52,568 nt of DNA from [Collinsella] massiliensis (lineage in GTDB: Bacteria; Actinomycetota; Coriobacteriia; Coriobacteriales; Coriobacteriaceae). This document shows positions 33,581 through 42,269 of the stretch, one piece after another. The stretch is from assembly GCA_000333815.1 (NCBI GenBank), contig CAPI01000091.1:1-52568 (forward strand), in the 5' to 3' direction. How positions within the stretch are numbered: the first letter of the stretch is position 1; each line of letters begins with the position of its first letter. A model generated the notes under the pieces. The model saw only the letters and a program-made list of their open reading frames with translations. It made no database searches and was not told the DNA's origin. The translations under genes were made by a program, and so were the position numbers.

Positions 33581-33630
33581 AACGCTCCCGATGCAACGAT
33601 GCCCGCCACCGTTGCATCGGGAGCGTTTTT
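33581..33630. terminator. Bidirectional terminator, FmdB / rsmB
   Basis: Eighteen bases (33581-33598) pair exactly with 33610-33627 and are followed by a T-run on the plus strand. It lies between convergent genes and can serve both, although the minus-strand T-run is shorter. Confidence 0.9.
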
Positions 33631-33636
33631 GTCTCG

Positions 33637-35082
33637 CTAGCGCATGCGCACGAGGCGGGCGCAGAAGTGACCGTCGAACGCGTCCTCCGTGGGCACCGTC
33701 TGGAAGAGGCCGCGCGCGGTCTCGTTGCCGCGCACATAGGCCGCGAGCTCTGCGAACTCCCCGCGCCGGAACACCGGGGCGCCCGAGACCGGCTCGAGCA
33801 AGAAATCCCGCCCCGCTGGGCTGTTAAGGAACGCGTCCACGACATCCGCGTTCTCCTGGTGGAGCACGGAGCAGGTGGCGTAGATGAGCTGCCCGCCCGC
33901 GCGCACGCGCCGCGCAGCTTGGCTCAGGAGCTCGAGCTGCAGGCGCGGAAGGTCCTCGTCGATGTCGATCGGGTCGAGCCGCCAGGGAATCTCGGGGTGC
34001 CGGCGCATCGTCCCCGTTCCTGAGCACGGCGCGTCCACGAGCACGCAGTCGAAGCGCAAGCATTCCCCCGCCTCCGAGTCGAGGGCGGCAAGCGCACCGT
34101 CGAGGTCGCAGCCATCGCCCGTCACGAACCGGATGCCCTCCGCGAGCCCCGCACGCTCCATGCGGCGGCGGTTCAGGCGCGAGCGCTTCTTCGATACCTC
34201 GAGCGCGACGGCTGTGCGCTCGATGCCGCAGCGCGATGCTGTGGCGGCCATGACGAAGGTCTTCGTCCCGCGGCCCGCACCCACCTCGAGCGTAGCGCCC
34301 GGCACGATGGCTGCACAGGCGACGACCTGCGCGTTCAGGTCGCATACGACCGCTCCGTCACGTCGCAGCACGCCGCTCGCGACGAGCTGCGCAGCATCGA
34401 GCGGAGCGACGCAACCGGGAAACGCCGGGCACGCGGCCGCATCGCCGGATGCGCGGCAGGCCGCGACCGCTTCCTCCGCGGTAGCATCGAGCGGATTCAC
34501 ACAGGCGGCCACGAGCGCGGGCTCGAGCCCCGCTTCCACGAGCGCCCGCGTGCGCGCAGCCCCCAGCGACGCCTCGAACTCGGCGACGAGCCACTCCGGC
34601 AGGCCGCCCTGTCGGGAGAGTGCAGCCGTGGCGCGGCCGTCCGACTCCCGGATATCCCGAGCGTCCAGGTAGCGCGCGCGATCCTCGCAGGCGCGGCGCA
34701 GCACGGCGTTCGCGAAGCCCGCAGCGCTTTTCGCCCGCGTGCGCACGAGCTCCACGCCCTGGCTCACCACCACGCGCGGCTCCGTCCCCAGATAGAGCAG
34801 CTCGAACGCGGAGATGCGCAGGGCGTTCCGGATGCGCGCGTTCATGCGTCCGGGCTTGTCGCAGTAGGTGTCGATGAGCTCGTCCAGGCAGCCATACGTC
34901 GCCACCACGCCGAGCACGAGCCGCGTGGCGAGACCGGCGTCCCGTCGGTCGAGCGCGCGCACGGCAGGGGACGCATCGAGCGCATCGCGGGCGTACGCGC
35001 CGCTCTCCTCGAGTTCGATGAGCAGGTCGAGCGCCGCGCGCCGCGCAGGCGAGAGCTCGGTCATGGGCGCGGACGGCATCAT
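33637..35082 (-). CDS. rsmB: 16S rRNA (cytosine967-C5)-methyltransferase RsmB
   Basis: Methylates C967 of 16S rRNA with SAM. The 481 residues have an N-terminal NusB-like RNA-binding domain (RRAALDLLIELEESGAYARDAL to about 140) and a C-terminal Rossmann methyltransferase. The latter has LEVGAGRGTKTFVMA (where family members read DxCAAPGGK), the catalytic loop VDAPCSGTGTMRRHPEIPW and the second Cys in YATCSVL. The start ATG overlaps the fmt stop (ATGATG at 35077-35082); GGGAG stands eight bases upstream. Last gene of def-fmt-rsmB. Confidence 0.92.
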   Translation of the reverse strand: MMPSAPMTELSPARRAALDLLIELEESGAYARDALDASPAVRALDRRDAGLATRLVLGVVATYGCLDELIDTYCDKPGRMNARIRNALRISAFELLYLGTEPRVVVSQGVELVRTRAKSAAGFANAVLRRACEDRARYLDARDIRESDGRATAALSRQGGLPEWLVAEFEASLGAARTRALVEAGLEPALVAACVNPLDATAEEAVAACRASGDAAACPAFPGCVAPLDAAQLVASGVLRRDGAVVCDLNAQVVACAAIVPGATLEVGAGRGTKTFVMAATASRCGIERTAVALEVSKKRSRLNRRRMERAGLAEGIRFVTGDGCDLDGALAALDSEAGECLRFDCVLVDAPCSGTGTMRRHPEIPWRLDPIDIDEDLPRLQLELLSQAARRVRAGGQLIYATCSVLHQENADVVDAFLNSPAGRDFLLEPVSGAPVFRRGEFAELAAYVRGNETARGLFQTVPTEDAFDGHFCARLVRMR

Positions 35083-36002
35083 GCGAGCCGCTCCCACGCG
35101 CCCGTGCGCTCGCGCAGGCCGGCCGCCCACGCGGAGGCGTCCATGGCGCGCTTGCCATCGGGCTTGACCTCGAGGAGCTCGAGCGCGCCGTCCGCGCACC
35201 CGAGGAAGATGCGCTTGCCATGAATCTCGAAGGCGGAAGGCGCCACGCGCGCGGCATCGGAGGCGACCCGGGTGGCCAGCACGCGCGCGGGCTTTCCGGC
35301 GACGGCGCAGCGGGCGGGCGCGGCGTCGGATGCAGCTTGCACGCGCAGGGCGTTCTCATGAGCGGTCGCCGCGGGATCGAGCAGCATCTCCGCCTTCGAC
35401 ACCTTCGCCGCATGCGTAACGAGCGACTCATCCTGGACCGTCCACACGGCGGTGCCATCCACCACGGAGGGCAGGACGCGGGCGAGCAGCGCGCCACCCA
35501 GCTCGCCGAGCTCGCGCGTGAGCTCGTCGGCGGTCTTCTCCCCGATGGCGCAGGATGCCTGGGCGCAGTAGTCGCCCGTGTCGACCCCGTGGCCGATCCG
35601 CATGATCGAGACGCCCGTCTCCGCGTCTCCCGCGAGGATGCAGCGCTGGATGGGCGCCGCGCCGCGCCAACGCGGCAGAAGCGAGGCGTGCACGTTCACG
35701 CAACCGGCGGGCGCCATGGTGAGCACCTCGTCGGGCAGGATGCAGCCGTAGGCGGCCACGCAGAAGACGTCCGCCTGGGCGCCGCGCAGCGTGTCGAGCG
35801 CCTCGGGCGTCATTCGCGCCGTCTCGAGCACGGGGAGCCCCAGCTCGAGCGCCGCGGCCTTCACCGGAGAGGGCTCGAGCTTCTTGCCGCGCGAGCGCAC
35901 GGCGTCGGGGCGCGTCACAACGAGCGCCACGTCATATGCGGCGGCGAGCGCCTGGAGCGACGGCACGGCGAACTCCGGCGTGCCCATGAACACGACCCGC
36001 AT
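35079..36002 (-). CDS. fmt: Methionyl-tRNA formyltransferase
   Basis: Formylates initiator Met-tRNA using 10-formyltetrahydrofolate. The 307 residues show MRVVFMGTPEFAVPSL at the N-terminus and the catalytic region NVHASLLPRWRGAAPIQ with IMRIGHGVDTGD after it. A C-terminal OB-like domain follows. It starts eight bases after the def stop and overlaps rsmB by four bases, a compact formylation/deformylation operon. Confidence 0.96.
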   Translation of the reverse strand: MRVVFMGTPEFAVPSLQALAAAYDVALVVTRPDAVRSRGKKLEPSPVKAAALELGLPVLETARMTPEALDTLRGAQADVFCVAAYGCILPDEVLTMAPAGCVNVHASLLPRWRGAAPIQRCILAGDAETGVSIMRIGHGVDTGDYCAQASCAIGEKTADELTRELGELGGALLARVLPSVVDGTAVWTVQDESLVTHAAKVSKAEMLLDPAATAHENALRVQAASDAAPARCAVAGKPARVLATRVASDAARVAPSAFEIHGKRIFLGCADGALELLEVKPDGKRAMDASAWAAGLRERTGAWERLA

Positions 36003-36010
36003 GCTGCCTC

Positions 36011-36547
36011 CTAATTCGTATCGCCCGGCTGCGCGCCGCGCGAGCGCGCCTCCTGGTAATCATGCATGGCGCACATCCGCTGCGCCGGCGCGAGCCGCTC
36101 GAACATCGTGATGCCGTGCAGGTGGTCGATCTCGTGCTGCAGGCACACGCAGAACAGGTCGCCCTCGGCCTCGTAGCGCATGAGGTTCGCGTCGAGGTCG
36201 TACGCCTCCACGACCACCCGGTCGGGCCGCTCGATCTCGCAGCTGATGCCCGGGATGGAGAGGCAGCCCTCGGAAAACGGCACGAGCGTATCCGACTGCT
36301 CGACGATAACCGGGTTCACGAGCACGATGGGGTCGTAGGTCGCACGCGAATCGTATTCGGTGTCGATGATGACGAGCTGGATGAGCTCGCCCACCTGCGG
36401 GGCGGCGAGGCCGCAACCGCCGTTCTCGAACATCTCCTCCTTCATGCGCTCGGCGAGCGCGATGACCTCGGGCGTGATCGCCTGAACGGGCGCGCACTCC
36501 TGGCGCAAGCGGGGGTCGGGCGACACCACGATGCCGTTGATCTCCAT
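36011..36547 (-). CDS. def: Peptide deformylase
   Basis: Removes the formyl group from nascent proteins. The 178 residues carry all three family motifs: GGCGLAAPQVG, EGCLSIPG (metal-binding Cys) and HEIDHLHG (two metal-binding His and the catalytic Glu). First gene of def-fmt-rsmB, with a TACAAT -10 about 41 bases upstream. Confidence 0.97.
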   Translation of the reverse strand: MEINGIVVSPDPRLRQECAPVQAITPEVIALAERMKEEMFENGGCGLAAPQVGELIQLVIIDTEYDSRATYDPIVLVNPVIVEQSDTLVPFSEGCLSIPGISCEIERPDRVVVEAYDLDANLMRYEAEGDLFCVCLQHEIDHLHGITMFERLAPAQRMCAMHDYQEARSRGAQPGDTN

Positions 36548-36587
36548 ATACCTATCCTTCCGCGGAATAGTTCTGCTGAACGCTCCT

Positions 36588-36593
36588 ATTGTA
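36588..36593 (-). promoter_or_regulatory. Candidate -10 of def-fmt-rsmB
   Basis: Minus-strand TACAAT 41 bases before the def ATG, in the 132-bp gap after priA. No good -35 was found. Confidence 0.4.
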
Positions 36594-36679
36594 TCCGCTC
36601 CGGGCCTGTCCGAGACCCCCTGGGCGGAATCGGTACAATCACCCCGGACGCCGCGCGGGCGCCGCGACGGGGCGATCGG

Positions 36680-39166
36680 TTACATGAGGTCGTACGGGTC
36701 GATGTCCACGACGATGCTCAAGCCCCGCCGCTCCCCTACCTCGGCGAGCGCAGCGGCGATGGCATCCGATATGGGGTAGGCCGTGGGGCATTTGACGAGC
36801 AGGTGGAAGCGGTAGCGGTCCTTGGCGCGCTCGATGACGCAGGGCGCAGGGCCGAGCACGACCGGACGGGTGAGCACCGCGAGCTGCGCCACCGCGGGTT
36901 CGGGCGCCATCCCGTCCGCTTCACGCGCGAAAGCGCCCTCGAGCGCCGCCGCGATCGCGCGCGCATGCCGCTCCACCTCCGCGCGCTCCTTGCCGCTCAC
37001 CACCACATGCGCGAGCCGCACGTACGGCGGGTAGAGGGCATCCGAGCGCACCCGGCGGTCGTGGTCGGTGAAAATCGAGCGGTCGTGGGCGGCGACGGCG
37101 CGGATGACGGGGTCGCCCGGCAGGTACGTCTGGATGATGACCTGTCCCGGCCGCTCCCCGCGGCCCGCCCTGCCCGCGACCTGCTCAAGCAGGTCGTAGG
37201 CGCGCTCGCCGGCACGGAAGTCGGGCATCTTGAGGGCGTAATCGGCGTTCACGACGCCCACGAGCGTGACCTCGGGGAAGTCGAGCCCTTTGGCGATCAT
37301 CTGCGTGCCGAGCAGCACGGCGCACTCCGCGGCGTCGAACTGCTCGAGGAGCCGCGCGTGCCCGTCCTTGCCGCGCGTCGAGTCCGCGTCCATGCGGATC
37401 ACCGCGACGTCCTTCGGCAAGAGGTCGATGAGGGCATCCTCGACCTGCTGGGTGCCCACGCCCATCTTCGCAAGGTACGGGCTGCCACATTGCGGGCAGC
37501 GCGACGCGGGCGAGGGGTAGGCCTGCACGCGGTAGACCGTTCCGCAGGTATGGCATTCGAGCGTGTGCGTGCGCTCGTGGTACGTGAGCGCCGTGGAGCA
37601 ATGCTCGCACGTGGGGACGCAGCCGCACTCGCGGCACATGAGGAAGGGCGCGAAGCCGCGGCGGTTGTGGAGCAGCACGGCCTTCTCGCGGCGCTCAACC
37701 ACGCCCATGAGCGCATCGTAGAGCGGCTTGGAGAACATCGAGCGGCTCCCGCGCGCGAACTCGCGCCGCAGATCCGCGACGACGATTCTCGGCAGCACGG
37801 CGCCGCCGGGGCGCTCGCGCATCTCGACGCGCTCCCAGGGCATATCTCGGAACGACCCGCGCCGGCAGCGGGCGAGCGCCTCGGCGGACGGCGTGGCGGA
37901 GCCCAGCACGAGCGGGCAGCCGTGGCGCCGCGCCATCTCCGCGGCGACCTCGCGGGCATGGTAGCGCGGGGTGGAACCCTGCTTGTAGCTCTGCTCGTGC
38001 TCCTCGTCGATGATGATGATGCCGAGGTCGCGATACGGGCAGAAGAGCGCCGAGCGCGCGCCCACCACCACGCGGGCAGCCCCTGCGCGCACCATGTCCC
38101 ACTGGTCGAGGCGCTCGCCCGCGGAGAGGCGGGAGTGGAACACAGCCACGGCGTCGCCGAAGCGCGAGCGGAAGCGGCCGACCGTCTGCGCGGTGAGCGA
38201 GATCTCAGGCACGAGGACGCATGCGGAGCGGCCGGAGGCGAGCACGCGCTCGATGGCGGAGAGGTAGACCTCCGTCTTGCCGGAGCCGGTGACGCCGTCG
38301 ATGAGCACGACGGCGCCCTCCCGCGCCGCGCGGGCGCACTCGATGGCGGCGAGGGCGGACCGCTGGCCGTCGGTGAGGCGCTCGGGGACGGCGGCGCGCG
38401 CCGACGAGAGCCGGGGTTCATCCCCCGCGATGCCCCGCCAGGCGCGCCGCTCCTCGACCTGCACGACGCCGCGCTTCTCGAGCGCGCGGATGGCGGGCGA
38501 CATATCGGTGTAGAGGGCGTTGAGCTCGCGCGTGGTGACTGGCCCCGCGCTGAGCGCCTGCATGAGCTGGCGTTGGCGCGTGGCGCGGGCGGGAGGCTCG
38601 TACGAGGCGCCCTCGGGCGTGAGCGAGACCCAGCGCGCGGTGACCGCGTGCGCCGCGGGGCGCTCGAGCTCGTAGGATCCGTCATCGTGCCGGCGCAGGC
38701 GCGGGCTGCCGCCGGGCGGCAGGAAGAGGCGCAGGCACTCGGCGGGCGCCGCCACGTACTCGCGCGCCATCCAGAGCGCGACCTGCGCGGACACGGGGCT
38801 GAAAAGCGGCTCGGTGAGGACGTCGCGCAGGGGCTTCACACGCGCGGGGTCGAGACCGGCGGCACCGGGCAGCTCGCTGAGCGCGGGGGCGAACGCGAGG
38901 ATGTACCCGAGCGCGGGGCGGTTGCCGAACCGCACGAGGACGGCGCAGCCCACCTGCGCGCGCTCTGCGAGCGCGGCGGGGACGGCGTAGGCGAACGGCT
39001 CTGCGAGCGAGCGCGTAGGGATGTCGACGAGGACGGAGGCGAAGCACGCGGGCGCGTCTGCTGCGCCGAGCGCAGGGGCGGCCGCATCGGGCTCGCTGCA
39101 CTCCGCGGGCGCCTTGCGCGACGTATCGTCCCACGGCAGATCGTCGAACAGGCTCGCTTGCCTCAT
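36680..39166 (-). CDS. priA: Primosomal protein N' (PriA helicase)
   Basis: Restarts replication at collapsed forks. The 828 residues include the 3'-end-binding N-domain (VLVDIPTRSLAEPFAYAVP at about 45), Walker A DGVTGSGKTEVYL, and DEEHEQSYKQ (motif II). The zinc module has paired cysteines, beginning CRECGCVPTCEHCS and continuing CHTCG ... CPQCG. The C-terminal helicase motifs include QVAGRAGRG. The ATG at 39166 has AGGAGGGG upstream. The stop lies 132 bases before def. The 129 bases between priA and the DUF3800 gene contain no recognised feature. Confidence 0.96.
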   Translation of the reverse strand: MRQASLFDDLPWDDTSRKAPAECSEPDAAAPALGAADAPACFASVLVDIPTRSLAEPFAYAVPAALAERAQVGCAVLVRFGNRPALGYILAFAPALSELPGAAGLDPARVKPLRDVLTEPLFSPVSAQVALWMAREYVAAPAECLRLFLPPGGSPRLRRHDDGSYELERPAAHAVTARWVSLTPEGASYEPPARATRQRQLMQALSAGPVTTRELNALYTDMSPAIRALEKRGVVQVEERRAWRGIAGDEPRLSSARAAVPERLTDGQRSALAAIECARAAREGAVVLIDGVTGSGKTEVYLSAIERVLASGRSACVLVPEISLTAQTVGRFRSRFGDAVAVFHSRLSAGERLDQWDMVRAGAARVVVGARSALFCPYRDLGIIIIDEEHEQSYKQGSTPRYHAREVAAEMARRHGCPLVLGSATPSAEALARCRRGSFRDMPWERVEMRERPGGAVLPRIVVADLRREFARGSRSMFSKPLYDALMGVVERREKAVLLHNRRGFAPFLMCRECGCVPTCEHCSTALTYHERTHTLECHTCGTVYRVQAYPSPASRCPQCGSPYLAKMGVGTQQVEDALIDLLPKDVAVIRMDADSTRGKDGHARLLEQFDAAECAVLLGTQMIAKGLDFPEVTLVGVVNADYALKMPDFRAGERAYDLLEQVAGRAGRGERPGQVIIQTYLPGDPVIRAVAAHDRSIFTDHDRRVRSDALYPPYVRLAHVVVSGKERAEVERHARAIAAALEGAFAREADGMAPEPAVAQLAVLTRPVVLGPAPCVIERAKDRYRFHLLVKCPTAYPISDAIAAALAEVGERRGLSIVVDIDPYDLM

Positions 39167-39295
39167 CGCTCCCCTCCTCTCGCTCGCATGCTCGTTCATA
39201 GCAGGGTAATGATACCGCGCCGCCCGGACGTTACCGAGGCCGTGCAATATGCCCACAGGCACGCTGCGATCCACCGAGTCCACCAGACCCGGATG

Positions 39296-39967
39296 TTAGA
39301 GCAGCTTCCTGCGGATCTTCTTGAGGTAGTTCTTCGTGAAGCTGCGCCTATCCCCGAAGAACCGGCGGTCGGTCGCTCCGTCCGCATGCCGCTCGTAGCG
39401 CAGCGCAGCGAGCTCGATGCCGCAAACATAGTCCGCCACCTGCGCCATGTAGTAGTCCTTCGGCACGGCGTTGCGGTAGATGGCGGCGTTGCTCGCCAAA
39501 CATGTATGAATCGCCTGATGAACGGCATGTTTCACGGTTTGCTGCCCGTTGTCATAGTAAATCTTGATACGGTCATATCCCAGAAAGAACTCGATGCGAT
39601 CCCTGATGAACGACGTGAGCTCTCGTTCGATGCGCTCCGCAAGCATGTACTCACTGGAAAACTCCCGCTTTCTATATCTCAAAACCATGTAACGAAAGGG
39701 TGTTTTCTCAACGAAGATCTGAAAGCGCATCAGATAGCTCTTCCGCGTGTCCAAATCGACCTGCCCATATTGCTCGTGACCGCGGATAACCGGAGTAAAG
39801 TGAAACGTCCGCTCGACAAGGCCGGCGTCTGAAAGTGCTTGGCGATATCGGGCAATGCTTGCAGCGATGCCAATCGACTGATCGTGAAACACAAACGCGA
39901 CCAAGTAGAAATCGGAGCACGGTCCGACATCGCCCGACTCATCGATGAAAATCGAAAGCTCCTTCAT
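39296..39967 (-). CDS. DUF3800 domain protein
   Basis: A 223-residue DUF3800 protein with the hallmark N-terminus LSIFIDESGDVG. The acidic residues IYYDNGQ and the C-terminal VADYVCGIELAALRY (the family's Q-x-A-D region) are also present. The pattern suggests an RNase H-like nuclease fold, but no activity is established for the family. The gene is visibly AT-richer than its neighbours, a sign of transfer. A GAGGG sits eight bases before the ATG. It is monocistronic, with an upstream leader holding a terminator hairpin and two LexA-type boxes at the promoter. Confidence 0.85.
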   Translation of the reverse strand: MKELSIFIDESGDVGPCSDFYLVAFVFHDQSIGIAASIARYRQALSDAGLVERTFHFTPVIRGHEQYGQVDLDTRKSYLMRFQIFVEKTPFRYMVLRYRKREFSSEYMLAERIERELTSFIRDRIEFFLGYDRIKIYYDNGQQTVKHAVHQAIHTCLASNAAIYRNAVPKDYYMAQVADYVCGIELAALRYERHADGATDRRFFGDRRSFTKNYLKKIRRKLL

Positions 39968-39987
39968 AAGGGCATCCCTCTTCTAAT

Positions 39988-40013
39988 AAAAAAGCCGAGG
40001 GACACCCCCCGGC
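39988..40013 (-). terminator. Leader terminator/attenuator of the DUF3800 gene
   Basis: On the minus strand GCCG and GGG pair with CCC and CGGC (one bulge, five-base loop), followed by six T (39988-39993). It lies between the promoter and the DUF3800 ATG, so most transcripts should stop here. The CCCTC of its 3' arm could instead pair with the upstream GGAGGG (40024-40029), an antiterminator-like alternative. Conserved DUF3800 RNA motifs have been described upstream of such genes; whether this is one was not testable. Confidence 0.65.
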
Positions 40014-40049
40014 GAAGAGACAGCCCTCCTTGTGTGGAGCGCTGTTTTA

Positions 40050-40087
40050 TTTATACCACACGCCGGTTCGTCCATTCAATCATAGCA
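40050..40087 (-). promoter_or_regulatory. Promoters of the DUF3800 gene
   Basis: Two candidates on the minus strand. The first is TGCTATGAT (40079-40087), the extended -10 form used by rpmB and adhE, with box 1 of the LexA sites in its -35/spacer region. The second is TTGAAT (40074-40079), 18 bases, then TATAAA (40050-40055) preceded by TGG. Either gives a leader of about 75-105 bases containing the terminator hairpin. Confidence 0.55.
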
Positions 40088-40092
40088 AAATA

Positions 40093-40132
40093 CGAACACA
40101 TGTTCTTCATGTTAAGAGCGAACATGCGTTCT
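40093..40132. promoter_or_regulatory. Two LexA (SOS) box matches
   Basis: CGAACACATGTTCT (40093-40106) and CGAACATGCGTTCT (40119-40132). Both fit the Gram-positive/actinobacterial LexA consensus CGAAC-N4-GTTC exactly in the eight core bases, with centres 26 bases apart. They sit upstream of and across the DUF3800 promoter, between that gene and the metK operon terminator. No other CGAAC-N4-GTTC match was noticed while reading the window. Confidence 0.7.
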
Positions 40133-40136
40133 ACAT

Positions 40137-40169
40137 AAAAGAGGGGCCGTGCAAACCGCACAGCCCCTC
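40137..40169 (-). terminator. Terminator of metK-GNAT-small ORF
   Basis: GAGGGGC pairs with GCCCCTC and GTGC with GCAC (one mismatch, AAACC loop). On the minus strand it is followed by TTTT. Confidence 0.85.
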
Positions 40170-40200
40170 GCTCGTTTCGCCCGCATGATCTAGAGCAGGT

Positions 40201-40416
40201 TCATTGCATCTCGACGTTTTTAAAGCTCATGCTCGAGTAGCAGCGCCCTTCATGCGATTCAAACAGTCTCAGATCGTTGCGCAGGTCATGAAGCAGCTCG
40301 TCAACAGGTCGTACGCGGCCATTCGCCACATCGGATTCTGCCTCGTCAAGAGCTTTCAACATGCTCTGCTCATAACGACGTCCCAAATCATGAGACAGCG
40401 CATCGACGTGATCCAT
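40201..40416 (-). CDS. Small antitoxin-like protein
   Basis: A 71-residue acidic protein starting MDHVDALSHDLGRRYEQSML. The segment KALDEAESDVANGRVRPVDELLHDLR has the helix pattern found in the toxin-binding part of many RelB/Phd-type antitoxins (EAExDxxxGRVxxxxELxxxLR). No toxin gene of the RelE, ParE or PIN type is adjacent. AGGGGG stands before the ATG at 40416, and the gene begins eight bases after the GNAT stop, so it is co-transcribed with it. It may be an orphan antitoxin or an unrelated small protein. The function is not known. Confidence 0.6.
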   Translation of the reverse strand: MDHVDALSHDLGRRYEQSMLKALDEAESDVANGRVRPVDELLHDLRNDLRLFESHEGRCYSSMSFKNVEMQ

Positions 40417-40424
40417 AGCGCCCC

Positions 40425-40979
40425 CTACCCGCGCAGGTCGAGCTCCATGAGGTGCGCGGCGTGCACCACGCCGTCCTCGTAGCACAGGGTGAACACGCCG
40501 CAATCCTCGTAGCCGTGCCGCGCGTAGAGGCGCACGGCGGGCTCGTTGTTGTCAAACACATCGAGGCGGAGCGTCGCGAACCCGCGCTCGCGCGCCTCGG
40601 CATCCGCGGCATCGAGCAGGACGGGCGCGATGCCCTCCCCGCGATGCTCCGGGTCGACCACGAAGAGGTGAAGGACGCCCACCTGCGGCTGCGGGACGGC
40701 GATGCGCCAGGACGCGACCGCATACGTAGGGTCGTCGGCGTTATCGACGACGCAGGCGCCGACGACGCTCCCCGCGCGCTCGGCGATGAGAAGCTCGCCC
40801 GCCGCGATGCGCTCGGCGAGCCCGTCGCGCGTGGGATAGGTGCCCCACACCCACTCGATGTCGAACGCCGTGCCCGCCATGGCGCGGCACGCCGCCTCGT
40901 ACAGCGCGCAGACGGCATCGAGGTCATCCGCCGTAGCCCGACGTGATACCAACGTGTCCGAAACCATGTTATCTGCCAT
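40425..40979 (-). CDS. GNAT N-acetyltransferase
   Basis: A 184-residue GCN5-related acetyltransferase. It contains VGVLHLFVVDPEHRGEGIAPVLLDAA (acetyl-CoA binding Q/RxxGxG/A region, here RGEGIA) and LRLDVFDNNEPAVRLYARHGYEDCG, typical of motif B. The acceptor is unknown. The ATG at 40979 with GTGAGG upstream is chosen over a GTG twelve bases earlier. It follows metK by 12 bases and precedes the small antitoxin-like gene. It lacks the features of TacT-like toxins paired with ribbon-helix-helix antitoxins. Confidence 0.85.
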   Translation of the reverse strand: MADNMVSDTLVSRRATADDLDAVCALYEAACRAMAGTAFDIEWVWGTYPTRDGLAERIAAGELLIAERAGSVVGACVVDNADDPTYAVASWRIAVPQPQVGVLHLFVVDPEHRGEGIAPVLLDAADAEARERGFATLRLDVFDNNEPAVRLYARHGYEDCGVFTLCYEDGVVHAAHLMELDLRG

Positions 40980-40991
40980 CGCCGGCCTCAC

Positions 40992-42269
40992 CTACAGCCC
41001 GCACGCAGCGCGGAGCTCGTCCACGCGGTCGGTGCGCTCCCAGGTGAAATCCGGGTCGTTCCGCCCGAAATGCCCGTAGGCGGCCGTCTTCTCGTAGATG
41101 GGGCGGCGCAGGTCGAGGTCGCGGATGATCGCGCCCGGGCGCAGGTCGAACGCCTCGTTCACCGCGCGCTCGATGACCTCGATGGGCACCTGCTCCGTAC
41201 CGAAGGTCTCAACAAGGATGGAAAGCGGGTGCGCGACGCCGATGGCATAAGCGAGCTGCACCTCGCAACGCTTCGCGAGCCCTGCCGCCACGACGTTCTT
41301 CGCCACCCAGCGCACGGCGTACGCACCCGAGCGGTCGACCTTCGTGCAATCCTTGCCGCTGAAGGCGCCGCCGCCGTGGCGTCCGGAGCCGCCGTAGGTA
41401 TCGGCGATGATCTTGCGACCGGTGAGGCCGGTGTCACCCATGGGGCCGCCCACCACGAAGCGGCCGGTGGGGTTCACGTAGACCTGCGCGTCCTTCCACG
41501 GGATTCCCGCCGCGTCCATGACGGGCGCGATCACGTGCTCGAGCATATCGGCCTTGATGATGCCCATATCCTCGATCTCGGGCGCGTGCTGGGTGGAGAT
41601 GACGATGGTCTCGACCGCGACCGGGCGGTCGTCCTCATAGCGCACGGTGACCTGCGTCTTGCCGTCCGGGCGCAGGTAGGGTAGCGTGCTCGCATGGCGC
41701 ACGGCAGCGAGGCGCTCGGCGAGCCGGCTCGCCAGGTAGTGCGGCATGGGCATGAGCACCTCGGTCTCGTCGGTAGCGTAACCGAACATCATGCCCTGGT
41801 CGCCCGCGCCGATGAGGTCGAGCGGGTCCGTGGTCGTCCCCGCCTGGACATCGTAGCTCTCGTCGACGCCCTGGGCGATGTCGGGGCTCTGGCCGTGAAT
41901 CATGTTGATGACGCCGCACGTGGTACCGTCGAAGCCGTACTTCGCGCGGTCGTAGCCGATGCGTGTGATGACGCCACGGGCGATCTCCTGGATGTCCACG
42001 TAAGCTTGGGTGCGGATCTCGCCCGAGATGACGACCATGCCCGTGGTGAGCATGGTCTCCACGGCGCAGCGGACGTGCTCGAGCTTGGCGGGAACGCCTT
42101 CGGTATCGACGTACCCTTGCGCCTCGAGGCGCGCCTCCTTGGTGAGGATCGCGTCGAGCACGGCGTCGGAGATCTGGTCGGCGATCTTATCGGGATGCCC
42201 CTCCGTCACCGATTCCGAGGTGAAGAGGTAGCTGCGGGGATGCGTGGTGGAACGAACGTCATTCGGCAT
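40992..42269 (-). CDS. metK: S-adenosylmethionine synthetase
   Basis: Makes SAM from methionine and ATP. The 425 residues contain [55 protein letters not shown] and the P-loop-like [14 protein letters not shown]. The length is slightly above the usual 385-400 because of short insertions. GAAAGGGG precedes the ATG. A TACAAT -10 lies 87 bases upstream (42356-42361). I see no SAM riboswitch in that short leader. Confidence 0.97.
   Translation of the reverse strand: MPNDVRSTTHPRSYLFTSESVTEGHPDKIADQISDAVLDAILTKEARLEAQGYVDTEGVPAKLEHVRCAVETMLTTGMVVISGEIRTQAYVDIQEIARGVITRIGYDRAKYGFDGTTCGVINMIHGQSPDIAQGVDESYDVQAGTTTDPLDLIGAGDQGMMFGYATDETEVLMPMPHYLASRLAERLAAVRHASTLPYLRPDGKTQVTVRYEDDRPVAVETIVISTQHAPEIEDMGIIKADMLEHVIAPVMDAAGIPWKDAQVYVNPTGRFVVGGPMGDTGLTGRKIIADTYGGSGRHGGGAFSGKDCTKVDRSGAYAVRWVAKNVVAAGLAKRCEVQLAYAIGVAHPLSILVETFGTEQVPIEVIERAVNEAFDLRPGAIIRDLDLRRPIYEKTAAYGHFGRNDPDFTWERTDRVDELRAACGL

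Noticed and set aside
36062-39832. A 1256-residue plus-strand frame across def, priA and DUF3800
   Set aside because: It crosses several real minus-strand genes and shows only shadow composition, with no ribosome-binding site of note.
40201-40979. GNAT plus small protein as a TacT-type toxin-antitoxin pair
   Set aside because: The GNAT resembles ordinary RimI-like acetyltransferases and precedes the small gene. The small protein is not a ribbon-helix-helix antitoxin by eye. Left as an orphan antitoxin-like call.
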